The position numbers were made by a program, and so were the translations under genes. DNA of 64,000 nt, from the NCBI RefSeq assembly GCF_026016465.1, contig NZ_CP100390.1, positions 1,154,001-1,218,000 of the forward strand, written 5' to 3'. Shown here piece by piece: positions 45,102 to 55,048 of this stretch. The notes under the pieces were generated by a model. The model was given only the letters and a program-made list of their open reading frames with translations, did not search any database and was not told the DNA's origin. Every line of letters starts with the position of its first letter. The first letter of the stretch is position 1. The DNA comes from Alkalimarinus alittae (GTDB taxonomy: Bacteria > Pseudomonadota > Gammaproteobacteria > Pseudomonadales > Oleiphilaceae).

Positions 45102-47354
45102 CTATTGCACCTTTGTCGTGTGACTATTAACCCACTTAGTAAAATTATCTGCGGGTAGGGGGTGTGAAAGGAAGAATCCTTGCATCCCTCTAATGTTTCG
45201 TTGATTTAACACATCCATTTGTTTCTGAGTTTCAACGCCTTCAGCCATTACGGTAAAGCCTAGGTTCTCGGCGAGATCGATAATGGTGTCTACGATAGCC
45301 GTTCCACCTTCACCATCATGCATATTATCGATAAAACTTCGGTCAATTTTTAATTCATCGACAGGAAATGAGTGGAGGTAAGATAACGACGAATAGCCTG
45401 TGCCAAAATCATCAATAGACACCCAAAAACCTTCTTTCTTGAGTTGTTTTATTTGATCAATGGTATGGTCTCTATCGATCATTAGCATGCTTTCTGTAAT
45501 TTCTAACTTAATTTTTTGAGGCGATAGTCCGTACTCTTCTAATGTGCCGAGCAAACTCTGGTTTAGTTCGGTTCTAAACTGGCACGCGCTGATATTAATA
45601 GCCAGCGTGAATTGGTTATCATTGATGTAACGATTGCCTAAACTCCTGAATAATAGGCAGGCATCTCTTAAAACGATATGTTGAAGTTGATGGATTAGCC
45701 CTGACTGTTCTGCCACGGGTATAAAATGGAACGGGGATATTAGGCCTTTTTCAGGGTGGTTCCAGCGTATGAGCGCTTCAGCGCCAATGATGTTTCCCTT
45801 GCGGTCTAATTGCGGCTGGAAATATGCTGAAAACTCATCTTTCTTAATGGAACTGATAATTTCTCGCTCAATTTGTAAGCGTTGATCAATAATTTCTTGT
45901 AATGCAGGTTCGTAAAATGAGTAACTGTTACCCCCAAGCTTTTTAGAGCGGTACATGGCGGTTTCAACACGTTTAAGTGCTTCGTCAGCGGTTATTTCGT
46001 TGCCTTCAATCAAGCTAATACCAATACTACACCTGATTTTATACTCTTCATTATCGAGCTTAAAGGGTTGAGACATACTGGTGATTAGCTTTTCTGCAAC
46101 GATGGTCGCGTTACTGGCTGTAATGTTTCTATCTTTATCTAATGCTTCTAACATAATGATAAAATCGTCACCCGCAATACGGCCAATGGTGTCAGCATCT
46201 TTTAAAACAGGGGTTAATCTAGCGGCGACCATTTTTAAAAGTTGATCGCCTACATTGTGCCCTAATGAATCATTAATGCGTTTAAAGTTATCTAAATCAA
46301 GAATGAGCAAAGCCCCAACTTCACGGTTTTGTATGACTCTTTCTATAGTCGTCTGTAGCCGCTCGGTGAGAAATCTTCGATTAGGTAGTGCAGTTATCGG
46401 ATCAAAGAACGCTAATTGTTGCACCTGCTCTTCTGCTATTTTTCGAGCTGTTATATCCCTCGCTATCCATAAAACGTGACGTTTGTTCGGCTGGTCAGGT
46501 TGGTAGTTGTTGATAACGGCAGTACGTCCTTCAAATGTGCAGGCCCCCCCCTGAACATCAAGGTCGTATTCAAAAATTTGTATCTCTTCCGAGTCAAGCG
46601 TTTTATCAATAATGGTCATCATTGATTGAGCGTTCTGATCGGGAATAACATCGTTGATGTACTTACCTATTAGTGTTTCAGGCGAGATAATTAGTAGTTG
46701 GCTTTCTGACCCATAAACATCAACATACATCCCTTTCTCATCAATCACTATTGCCATATCGGGCATAACACTCGTTAATGCTTGTAGCTTTTCGTTAGTA
46801 AACTTCAGTTCTGATGTGAGTGCTTGCTCTCTTTGGTGAGCTTTTTCTTTTTCGATTGCTAGGCTTGAGAGGTGAGAAAACTTTTCGATAAGTTCTAAGT
46901 GAATGGCGCTTGGCTTTTTTACTTGGGTGTAATAGATAGCAAAGCTGCCCAACACTTCATGTTTGGATGAGATGATAGGGGTTGACCAACAGGCTTTGAG
47001 GCCGTGTTGTAATGCAATGTCTTTATAGTCGGCCCATAGTGGGTCATGCTCTATATCATTCACGATAACCTGTTCTTTTCGGTAGACAGCTGTTCCACAT
47101 GAACCCACTGAAGGCCCAATCGTCACGCCATCAATTGCGTCACAATAGGCTTGAGGCAAATGGGGGGCTGCGCCATGAAGAAGCTGATTTCCGTCTAGAA
47201 TAAGAATTGAGCTTTTCGCGTTAGCTGAATCAATAACACTTTCGATTTGCTCACAAATGCTGTTTAAACACTCTTCTAGTGGCGCGCTTAATGCGATCTT
47301 TTCTATAACGTTTTGCTGCGCGTCTAGTAAAGAAGAGAGTAGTTGTTGGTTCAT
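45102..47354 (-). CDS. GAF-PAS-GGDEF-EAL protein with degenerate GGDEF
   Basis: A 750-residue soluble protein: GAF (about 15-175), PAS (about 190-305), GGDEF fold (about 315-485) and EAL (about 495-745). The cyclase motif reads AGDDF (394-398), not GGDEF, and the usual RxxD site is KDAD (385-388), so cyclase activity and product feedback are probably lost. EAL is intact at 526-528, with ITESM and DDFGTGYSSLSYL, so it is probably a c-di-GMP phosphodiesterase. The degenerate domain could bind GTP as an activator. It is convergent with the acyl-CoA operon. Confidence 0.92.
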   Translation of the reverse strand: MNQQLLSSLLDAQQNVIEKIALSAPLEECLNSICEQIESVIDSANAKSSILILDGNQLLHGAAPHLPQAYCDAIDGVTIGPSVGSCGTAVYRKEQVIVNDIEHDPLWADYKDIALQHGLKACWSTPIISSKHEVLGSFAIYYTQVKKPSAIHLELIEKFSHLSSLAIEKEKAHQREQALTSELKFTNEKLQALTSVMPDMAIVIDEKGMYVDVYGSESQLLIISPETLIGKYINDVIPDQNAQSMMTIIDKTLDSEEIQIFEYDLDVQGGACTFEGRTAVINNYQPDQPNKRHVLWIARDITARKIAEEQVQQLAFFDPITALPNRRFLTERLQTTIERVIQNREVGALLILDLDNFKRINDSLGHNVGDQLLKMVAARLTPVLKDADTIGRIAGDDFIIMLEALDKDRNITASNATIVAEKLITSMSQPFKLDNEEYKIRCSIGISLIEGNEITADEALKRVETAMYRSKKLGGNSYSFYEPALQEIIDQRLQIEREIISSIKKDEFSAYFQPQLDRKGNIIGAEALIRWNHPEKGLISPFHFIPVAEQSGLIHQLQHIVLRDACLLFRSLGNRYINDNQFTLAINISACQFRTELNQSLLGTLEEYGLSPQKIKLEITESMLMIDRDHTIDQIKQLKKEGFWVSIDDFGTGYSSLSYLHSFPVDELKIDRSFIDNMHDGEGGTAIVDTIIDLAENLGFTVMAEGVETQKQMDVLNQRNIRGMQGFFLSHPLPADNFTKWVNSHTTKVQ

Positions 47355-47528
47355 TGAAATCAGGTTCCTGCTAATTCAATTAATATTTAGGTCTTTAACG
47401 AGCATGACTTAATAGAGTATAGAACATTGGGGCTGGAAGTCATGGATGCCGGTCGTGTTTATTTGGCCTGAATGCTATTATTTTCAATCTGTTATTCTGA
47501 ATAAGCACGTTTAAGGTGAGGAATCATA

Positions 47529-49115
47529 ATGTTGCGTACGTTTAAAAAAATAATAACCTATACGCTGTTATTTTTTATCTTGTTATATTTGCTGGTTTGG
47601 GCTTTATCTCCCACAGAGATTCGACATTTCTTGTCTGACTATTTAGAACAACAACAGCTTGTGTTATCCAGTGATGCTTCAATTCGTTATACCCACCCTG
47701 ACGCTGAAAAACTCGGCCATTGAGTTAGCAATTGATGAAGCGCTTCATGAACTCAAACTTAACTCGTTTGTTATTAGCGATCTTAATGCCACATTAGCCG
47801 CTCAGCGCTTATTGTTAGCTATTGATAGCGAGATTAATCAGTCATCACTCTCTCTTGAAATTAAGGCAGACTTAAACGCAGGGACCGGAAACGTCATGGT
47901 AGACGTGGGGCTAACCAAAATAGATATAGCTCGATTCAAACACTTTTTGCCTGACAACATAACGGAACTTGAAGGGCAGGCGAGCTATCACGGGCAACAT
48001 GTTATTGAGTTGGGGGCGGATAGCATTACGGTTGCTTGGCCTCGGTTGAACGTATATCGCAACCACCTGCAAAGAATCGTGAAGCCTTTGCAGTTGCTTT
48101 GGGCGCGTTTAACCTTAAAAATGATGCGCATATATATTTTACTGATAATGGTGTTAGCCCTGCTTATAAACGGCACTTTATAGTGACAACCCTTAATGCG
48201 GGCCCGTTTGATACTCAGCGGCCTGACGATGAAAGCCTTTATACCGTGGTGGGGAAAAGCGACAAATATGCTAGTTTTAATTTTTCTGGTCGCGCAAAAC
48301 CGTTTTCAGCAACGCCCTTTTATCATCTTAATGGTTTTTTTCACGAAGTCAGTTTGCCGGGGATATCTGCCTATATAAAAGAGGCGCTTCGGTATGAAAT
48401 CCAAAGTGGTCAATTAGACTTGGGCTTAGATGTGACCTTAACAGGAGACATTATTGATGGCGAAGCCGATGTTTTGTTAAGAGGGATAGAGCTAACGGCT
48501 GCCGATGATCACGAAGCGGGTTCCATTAACGACCAAACATCGGTGCCGTTTAATATGGCGCTCGGTTTGCTTAAAGATGGTGATGGTAATGTTGAATTAT
48601 CTCTTCCGCTTTTAGGTGATATTAATAGTCCGTCATTTGGTCTTTCCGGGTTTATGACATTGGTGATTCAGCAGGCTACGCTTTCTGCCGCAAAAGATTA
48701 TTTAATGACCACCTTTGTACCTTACGCTAGCGTGGTTAAAGTGGCGATTGTTGCAGGTGAGTTTGCACTTAAAGTGCGGGTTAATGATTTGGTTTACCCC
48801 GCAGGTGAAGTGGCATTGCAACCCGAACATGACGTGTTTTTGGAGGAGTTTTCGGCCTTAATGAAAGATAAAGAGGATGTCAGCCTTAAGCTATGTGCTG
48901 TTGCCGTCGCCGCCGATATCGATAAGCCTGCAGGTACTAAAATGACGGAAGCATCCGATATCGAGCAACTGAACGCTATCTCAAATCAACGTGTCGAGAA
49001 CTTTAAAGATTACATGGTTGATGAAGAGGGGATTAGTTCATCTAGGCTGCTACTTTGTACCCCGCAAATTAACTCAAGCAAAGATGCTAAGCCGAGCTTA
49101 ACATTCTCGACATAG
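47529..49115 (+). pseudogene. Decayed DUF748 (AsmA-like) gene
   Basis: Three overlapping partial frames carry successive DUF748 segments: 47529-47723 (membrane anchor and YLEQQQLVLSSDASIRY), 47659-48183 in another frame (IELAIDEALHELKLNSFVIS, VDVGLTKIDIARFKHFLPDN) and 48036-49115 back in the first frame (AGAFNLKN region, GRAKPF, SLPGISAYIKEAL and LLLCTPQI C terminus). Family members are much longer, so besides two frame changes there seem to be internal deletions. DUF748 proteins are periplasmic AsmA/TAM-type envelope proteins. A sequencing error could explain a frame change but not the missing segments. Confidence 0.8.
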
Positions 49116-49132
49116 TCTGCGTTAAAATAGGG

Positions 49133-52100
49133 TTATGGGTGATTCTTGGCCTGGCTTTTAATGAGCTTAGTCATCATGGCCCTTAAGCCTGCGGGTTTAA
49201 CAGGCTTATGCAGTATTTGATAACCTCTTTGGTGTACTTCTTCTATGAGTGTTTGCCCTGTTTGTGCGGTTACTAACACGCCGGGAATACGCCCGCCAGG
49301 AGCTAAAGGGGCAAAAAATGATTGTAGTTCATCCATCGTATCAAGCCCGTTTTCGTCATTGTCTAGTTGATAATCGGCCAAAATAATTTCAGGTCGTTTA
49401 TTCGCACTCTTTTGCTGCGCGTCTTCTAGACTATGCGCGGCAATAACCTTGCAGCTCCAACCTCTTAATAGCGTGGCCATACCCTCTAAAATGATCGGGT
49501 CGTTATCAATGCAGAGTACATTTAAGCCTTCAAGACCGCCCACTTTACGCGTTGAAACTGGCGTTCGTTCATTTGATACGTGTGCGGATTTACTTTGACC
49601 GATAGGGACGGTAATAGAAAAAACACTGCCTTTACCCAATGTAGACGTAACCTTAATCGGGTGGCCAAGCATATGACTTATTCTGTCGACTATGGCGAGC
49701 CCTAAACCTAATCCTTTCTTCTCTTTCCCGTGATGGGGGAGACGCTTAAACTCTTCAAAAATTAACTTAATGTCACTGTCAGAAATACCGGGGCCCGTAT
49801 CCCATACTTCAATACGCACAAATCCTTTTAACCGACGACAACCCAGAAGTATTTTGCCGTGAGGTGTGTAGCGAATCGCGTTGGATAAGAAGTTTTGAAT
49901 GACCCTGCGAAGAAGTTGAGAGTCTGAATGAACGGTTTGATAGCAAGGCACCGTTTTGAGGGTTAGGTTTTGGTCTTCTGCAATGACGGTAAACTCAGCA
50001 TTTAACTGTTTAAGAATATCTTGAATACAAAAGTCACTGAGGTGAGTCTCGAGCACACCTGCATCGAGCTTTGATATATCTAGTAACGTGCTGAGGATTT
50101 CTTCTGCTGCGGCTAATGAGTCGTCTATATTCTCAATGAGTGAGCGGTCTTTATCTTGCTCTTGATGCTGCTGGTGCAGGGCAGAGGTGAACAGTCTTGC
50201 AGCATTAAGGGGTTGGAGTAAGTCATGACTCGCAGACGCAAGAAAACGCGTTTTACTCTGGTTGGCTTGTTCAGCGACTGACTTGGCTTGTAATAGTTGG
50301 TCATTGAGCACCGAGAGCTCTTGTGTTCTTTCTTCAACTCGTTGCTCAAGATAGGTGTTGGTCTCTTTTAGCGCCTGGGTGGTTTTTCTTAAGTCTGTAA
50401 TATCTGCAAATGTGGTCACAAAGCCGCCGCTTGGTGTAGGGATGCCTTGAATTAGGAGCACTGAACCATCGGGGCGTTCGCGTTCATATTCATGGGGCGT
50501 ACCGTCCTGCATCAGTTTCAAGCGATCTTTAATCAATACTTCGATTTTTTTAGGTGGTAGATTAGCCGCAATAAGGTTTAGCCTCACTAAGTCGGCGATT
50601 GGTCGCCCGACTTTTACAAACCCTTTTGGGTAATTAAACAGGCTTAGGTATCGCTGATTCCAAGCAACAATTCGCTGCTGCTCATCAATAACGCTAACAC
50701 CGAGTGATATATTCTCGATCGCCGACTGTAATAGATCACGGTTAAACTGCATGACCTGCGAGGCTTCATCAACAATACTTACGACATCATCAAGGTGCAT
50801 GTCGCGACCCTTAATCGTTGAGTCTAAAACGACTTTGGCGGTTGAAGAGCCGATAACACTCGCGAGCTGTTTTTCAATAAAGTTCATTAAATTGGGGGTA
50901 GCATGACGACCAGGCGATAACTTCTCGTTGTAACGGGTTTCGTAAATCATAAAGATCGCGTCTGCTTTTTCGGGCCCCATAAAACGTTCAGTGAGTGCTT
51001 TAAGGTCATCAATAGTGGCGTTGCTTTTTCGTTGATCTGCGAGTGAGTCTTGATGTGAACTATCCACTTCGTGAAAGAATGCAGCGGCTTGTATTTTTTC
51101 TCTGACTCGTTGACGAGTGAACAGCGACACAACAATATAGAGAAAAATATTGGTGCCTAAGCTCCAAACGATACCGTGAGTAATTAATCCCATATCACTG
51201 CCGAATAAGGCAGTAGGGACTAGCCAATCACTATTAAATATTCCTTTATCAATAATATCTGAAGAGATCCAATTATTACGAGCGAGAGTGGGCAGTAATA
51301 AGGTGTAAATCCAAATCAAAAAACCACTGGTTAAACCAATGACCGCACCGTGGAAATTGCCTCTACGCCACATGACTCCGCCCACTAAAGAAGGGGCAAA
51401 CTGTGCGACAGCAACGAACGAAAGTAAGCCGAAAGAGGTGAGGCTGAAGTCTCGCGCCGTAAGTCGGTAAAAGCCGTAAGCAAGTAACAATAATAAAACA
51501 ATGGTGACACGACGAATGTTGAGGAATAAGCGACTTAAGTTTTGCTGTTGGCTGAGCTTAATTTGAAATAATTTAAATATAGAGGGAATAACAATCTCAT
51601 TGCACACCATGGTACTTAGGGTCACCGAAGACACAATGACCATGGCCGTTGCCGCAGAACCACCGCCTAAAAACGCTAAAATAGTTAGCCATTTTTGATC
51701 GGCAATAATGGGCAAATTGAGTAGCAGTGTGTCTGCATTAACCGTACCCGGTTCAAACATAAGCCAGCCTGCACCGGCTATCGGGAGTACAAATACACTC
51801 GCAATAATCAGGTAAAGCGGCATCATCACCCGAGCGACTTGAAAATCGCTTCGATGGTAGTTCTCCACAACGGTGACATGAAACTGCCTTGGTAGACAGA
51901 TAATGGCGCACATTGAAATGATAGTCTGAGCGATAAAATCACTATTGCTAAATCCGCCGAGACTAAACTTCTCAAGCCCTGATGATTGGTTTATTCGAGT
52001 AAATATGTCGTCAATACCGTTAAACATGCTGTAGCAAACAAAGAGCCCTACGAATACAAATGCGACCATTTTGATCACCGACTCAAATGCAACGGCTTGC

Positions 52101-52681
52101 ATCATGCCTTGGTGATGTTCCGTCGCATCAAGATGGCGTGTACCAAATATAATCGTAAAGAGAGCCATCAGGAGAGCAACCCACCACGCAGTGTCTTTAA
52201 ATAAGCTAATACTACTGGTGTCTTGGGCCATATCACCGGTGGTTAAAATACTAAATCCCATCGAAACCGCTTTAAGTTGCAGTGCAATATACGGAATAAT
52301 ACCCACTACCGCGATCGCTGTAACCAGAACAGAAATCAGCTGAGACTTGCCATACCGTGCAGCAATAAAGTCAGCAATTGACGTCGTACTTTGTTTTTTA
52401 CTAATACGAATAATTCGGTCGATAATCGGGCCAAAAAAGAAGAATGTCAGCAGCGGGCCTAAGTAAATAGGTAAATAGCCCAAGCCCTCTGTTGAGGCTC
52501 TGCCGACGGCGCCATAAAACGTCCAAGAGGTAAAGTAAACCGCCATCGACAAACTGTATATTTGAGGGCGAATAAACCGATTATTATATAGCGATGAATG
52601 ACGGTCTCCATAATAGGCGATTCCGAAAAGCGCACTAATATAGATAAAAGAACAGGCGATCAGTATCCAGCCCTGAACCAT
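49133..52681 (-). CDS. Sodium/solute-symporter hybrid histidine kinase (CrbS/MxtR-like)
   Basis: A 1182-residue protein. Residues 1-530 are a polytopic SSS-type transporter domain (about 13 helices), followed by a PAS-7 domain (about 650-770), HisKA with H819 in FLASASHDLLQPLNAARL, an ATPase domain (NFLSNAIRYT, DTGPGIS, GLGLGLAIV) and a receiver with D1103 in ILADYQLDNDENG. Known relatives CrbS and MxtR sense acetate or related acids and act through a LuxR-type regulator on acs. The symporter operon starts 267 nt away in the opposite direction, and the CrbR-like regulator is at 36153-36809. Confidence 0.93.
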   Translation of the reverse strand: MVQGWILIACSFIYISALFGIAYYGDRHSSLYNNRFIRPQIYSLSMAVYFTSWTFYGAVGRASTEGLGYLPIYLGPLLTFFFFGPIIDRIIRISKKQSTTSIADFIAARYGKSQLISVLVTAIAVVGIIPYIALQLKAVSMGFSILTTGDMAQDTSSISLFKDTAWWVALLMALFTIIFGTRHLDATEHHQGMMQAVAFESVIKMVAFVFVGLFVCYSMFNGIDDIFTRINQSSGLEKFSLGGFSNSDFIAQTIISMCAIICLPRQFHVTVVENYHRSDFQVARVMMPLYLIIASVFVLPIAGAGWLMFEPGTVNADTLLLNLPIIADQKWLTILAFLGGGSAATAMVIVSSVTLSTMVCNEIVIPSIFKLFQIKLSQQQNLSRLFLNIRRVTIVLLLLLAYGFYRLTARDFSLTSFGLLSFVAVAQFAPSLVGGVMWRRGNFHGAVIGLTSGFLIWIYTLLLPTLARNNWISSDIIDKGIFNSDWLVPTALFGSDMGLITHGIVWSLGTNIFLYIVVSLFTRQRVREKIQAAAFFHEVDSSHQDSLADQRKSNATIDDLKALTERFMGPEKADAIFMIYETRYNEKLSPGRHATPNLMNFIEKQLASVIGSSTAKVVLDSTIKGRDMHLDDVVSIVDEASQVMQFNRDLLQSAIENISLGVSVIDEQQRIVAWNQRYLSLFNYPKGFVKVGRPIADLVRLNLIAANLPPKKIEVLIKDRLKLMQDGTPHEYERERPDGSVLLIQGIPTPSGGFVTTFADITDLRKTTQALKETNTYLEQRVEERTQELSVLNDQLLQAKSVAEQANQSKTRFLASASHDLLQPLNAARLFTSALHQQHQEQDKDRSLIENIDDSLAAAEEILSTLLDISKLDAGVLETHLSDFCIQDILKQLNAEFTVIAEDQNLTLKTVPCYQTVHSDSQLLRRVIQNFLSNAIRYTPHGKILLGCRRLKGFVRIEVWDTGPGISDSDIKLIFEEFKRLPHHGKEKKGLGLGLAIVDRISHMLGHPIKVTSTLGKGSVFSITVPIGQSKSAHVSNERTPVSTRKVGGLEGLNVLCIDNDPIILEGMATLLRGWSCKVIAAHSLEDAQQKSANKRPEIILADYQLDNDENGLDTMDELQSFFAPLAPGGRIPGVLVTAQTGQTLIEEVHQRGYQILHKPVKPAGLRAMMTKLIKSQAKNHP

Positions 52682-52902
52682 CTTTAGCCTCTTGCATGAA
52701 AAAATGTAAATGAAAAAAATTACAGCGATTAAGACTGTAGGGGTTAATTATGCGTATTTATAAAGCATAACCTTCGACATAAAATATACAACAACTGCCC
52801 CTTAATAATTAATATATATTTACTAAGCGATTGATTTTTAGGGTTAAAAATTCGATAGACTAAAGTCTTATTTCCTCGCAAGCAATTGACGCCTATCTTT
52901 GA

Positions 52903-52932
52903 TAGACCACTAAAAAAATAATAAGTGGTCTA
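52903..52932 (+). promoter_or_regulatory. Inverted repeat in the leader of the symporter operon
   Basis: TAGACCACT pairs with AGTGGTCTA (9 bp, 12-nt A-rich loop). It ends 5 nt before the GGAGGAG ribosome binding sequence of the DUF4212 gene, so it could be an operator or an mRNA hairpin that affects initiation. AGACTAAAGTCT at 52857-52868 is a further palindrome upstream. Confidence 0.5.
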
Positions 52933-52948
52933 ATCGTGGAGGAGTCTT

Positions 52949-53212
52949 ATGTCAGATAACAAACAAGCAGCACAAGCTTATTGGAAAGAAAACGTCAGAT
53001 TATTGCTAATACTCTTAGCAATTTGGTTTGCAGTTTCATATGGATGCGGCATTCTATTTGTAGATGCTTTGGATACAATCAAAATCGGTGGATTTCCACT
53101 TGGGTTTTGGTTTGCTCAGCAGGGGTCTATCTATACCTTCGTTGTTTTAATTTTCGTATATACGGCTCGAATGAACACCCTCGATCGTAAATATGATTTT
53201 CATGAAGAATAA
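52949..53212 (+). CDS. DUF4212 symporter small subunit
   Basis: An 87-residue protein with two membrane helices (about 18-38 and 52-72). YWKENVRLLLILLAIWFAVS and GFPLGFWFAQQGSIYTFVVL are diagnostic of the DUF4212 family, always encoded directly before an SSS transporter of the VC_2705/acetate-type group. The GGAGG ribosome binding site is strong. The symporter gene follows after 14 nt. It is thought to be a stabilising or small subunit of the transporter. Confidence 0.93.
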   Translation: MSDNKQAAQAYWKENVRLLLILLAIWFAVSYGCGILFVDALDTIKIGGFPLGFWFAQQGSIYTFVVLIFVYTARMNTLDRKYDFHEE

Positions 53213-53226
53213 GAGGTAGGCAAACA

Positions 53227-55002
53227 ATGGATACCCAAACACTCATATATATATTTGTAGGCGCCACTTTTGCGCTCTACATTGGCATCGCGATCTGGTC
53301 TCGAGCAGGTTCTACCAGTGAATACTATGTAGCAAGTGGTGGTGTGCACCCCATTGCAAATGGTATGGCAACAGGCGCAGACTGGATGTCAGCTGCTTCG
53401 TTTATTTCTATGGCCGGTATTATTTCCTTTGTTGGGCGTGATGGCGCGGTTTATCTGATGGGTTGGACTGGCGGCTATGTATTGCTAGCTATGTGTCTGG
53501 CGCCTTATCTAAGAAAGTTTGGTAAGTTTACCGTACCGGAATTTATTGGTGAGCGTTACTACTCCCAAGCAGCCCGTGTGGTTGCGATTATCTGTGTAAT
53601 TTTTATCTCCTTCACTTACGTCGCAGGCCAGATGCGCGGTGTTGGTATCGTGTTCTCTCGTTACCTTGAAGTTGATATCAATTCTGGCGTATTGATCGGC
53701 ATGGCGATTGTATTTTTCTATGCCGTACTAGGCGGCATGAAAGGTATTACCTATACGCAAGTGGCACAGTACTGTGTGATGATCTTCGCATATATGATCC
53801 CGGCCATATATATATCTATGTTAGTGACCGGCAACCCCATCCCCCAATTAGGGTTTGGTAGCACGCTCAGTGGCAGCGATGTATTCTTGCTCGATAAACT
53901 AGATGGCCTGTCTCAGGAGCTGGGGTTTGCACAATATACCGCCGGTAGCAAATCCACCATTGATATGTTCTTTATTACCATGGCACTAATGGTGGGTACT
54001 GCAGGGTTACCTCACGTCATTGTTCGTTTCTTCACGGTACCTAAAGTAAGCGACGCACGTAAGTCAGCCGGCTACGCACTACTGTTTATTGCCATTCTTT
54101 ATACAACAGCGCCAGCGGTTGCTTCATTTGCGCGTGTTAACTTACTAGAAACGGTAAGCGAAGCAGAATATGATGAACTACCAGAGTGGTTTGAAAGCTG
54201 GGAAAATGCGGGGCTACTCGCATGGCAAGATAAAAATTCAGATGGAAAAATCCAATATGTCGCAGGTGCTCCATTTGCGGGTAAGCCAACCTTTGATGAT
54301 AACATTCGAGGCGCTAGTCAAGAGCGCGTAGTGACTAACACACCAACAGATAACGCCAACGAGCTTTATGTTGATCGCGATATTATGGTACTGGCCAACC
54401 CTGAAATAGCACAACTACCCGGTTGGGTTATTGCATTGATGGCTGCTGGTGGCTTAGCCGCAGCACTCTCAACCGCCGCAGGACTGTTACTGGTGATCTC
54501 GACATCTATCTCGCACGATTTGTTGAAGAGCAACTTGATGCCCGATATAGATGAGAAAAAAGAACTTCTCGCCGCACGTTTTGCCGCCGCGGCTGCAATA
54601 TGTGTCGCCGGTTACTTTGGCATTAACCCGCCAGGTTTCGTGGCCCAAGTAGTCGCCTTTGCATTCGGACTCGCCGCATCCTCCTTCTTTCCCGCCATCT
54701 TGATGGGTATATTCTATAAGAGAATGAACAAAGAAGGCGCGATAGCCGGTATGGTGTCAGGCTTGGTGTTCACCTTTGCATACATCATCTACTTTAAGTT
54801 CGTAAACCCAGCGGCAAACACGCCTGATAACTGGTTCTTCGGTATCTCACCAGAAGGCATCGGAACATTGGGGATGTTATTGAACTTCGCGGTATCGTTT
54901 GCAGTCTCTAAAGTAACACCGCCACCACCCGAGCATATTCAGCATTTGGTAGAAGATATACGTGTACCTCGCGGTGCAGCAGCGCCGGTAGCGGAACACT
55001 AA
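53227..55002 (+). CDS. Sodium:solute symporter (VC_2705 / ActP-like family)
   Basis: A 591-residue SSS transporter with about 13 helices. The sequences YYVASGGVHPIANGMATGADWMSAASFISMAG (helices 1-2) and GLPHVIVRFFTVP are typical of the family; a long extracytoplasmic insert about residues 310-385 is rich in acidic residues. It should import a short-chain monocarboxylate such as acetate with sodium. Beside DUF4212 and opposite the CrbS-like kinase, it fits an acetate or related-acid uptake unit. A terminator hairpin follows. Confidence 0.93.
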   Translation: MDTQTLIYIFVGATFALYIGIAIWSRAGSTSEYYVASGGVHPIANGMATGADWMSAASFISMAGIISFVGRDGAVYLMGWTGGYVLLAMCLAPYLRKFGKFTVPEFIGERYYSQAARVVAIICVIFISFTYVAGQMRGVGIVFSRYLEVDINSGVLIGMAIVFFYAVLGGMKGITYTQVAQYCVMIFAYMIPAIYISMLVTGNPIPQLGFGSTLSGSDVFLLDKLDGLSQELGFAQYTAGSKSTIDMFFITMALMVGTAGLPHVIVRFFTVPKVSDARKSAGYALLFIAILYTTAPAVASFARVNLLETVSEAEYDELPEWFESWENAGLLAWQDKNSDGKIQYVAGAPFAGKPTFDDNIRGASQERVVTNTPTDNANELYVDRDIMVLANPEIAQLPGWVIALMAAGGLAAALSTAAGLLLVISTSISHDLLKSNLMPDIDEKKELLAARFAAAAAICVAGYFGINPPGFVAQVVAFAFGLAASSFFPAILMGIFYKRMNKEGAIAGMVSGLVFTFAYIIYFKFVNPAANTPDNWFFGISPEGIGTLGMLLNFAVSFAVSKVTPPPPEHIQHLVEDIRVPRGAAAPVAEH

Positions 55003-55019
55003 TCATAAGAAAGCATTAA

Positions 55020-55041
55020 GCGCGTCAGGAGACTGACGCGC
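55020..55041 (+). terminator. Hairpin between symporter gene and integrase gene
   Basis: GCGCGTCA (55020-55027) pairs with TGACGCGC (55034-55041) around a 6-nt loop. It is followed by ATTT only, so termination would be moderate. It lies between the convergent 3' ends of the symporter and intI genes. Confidence 0.6.
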
Positions 55042-55048
55042 ATTTCGC

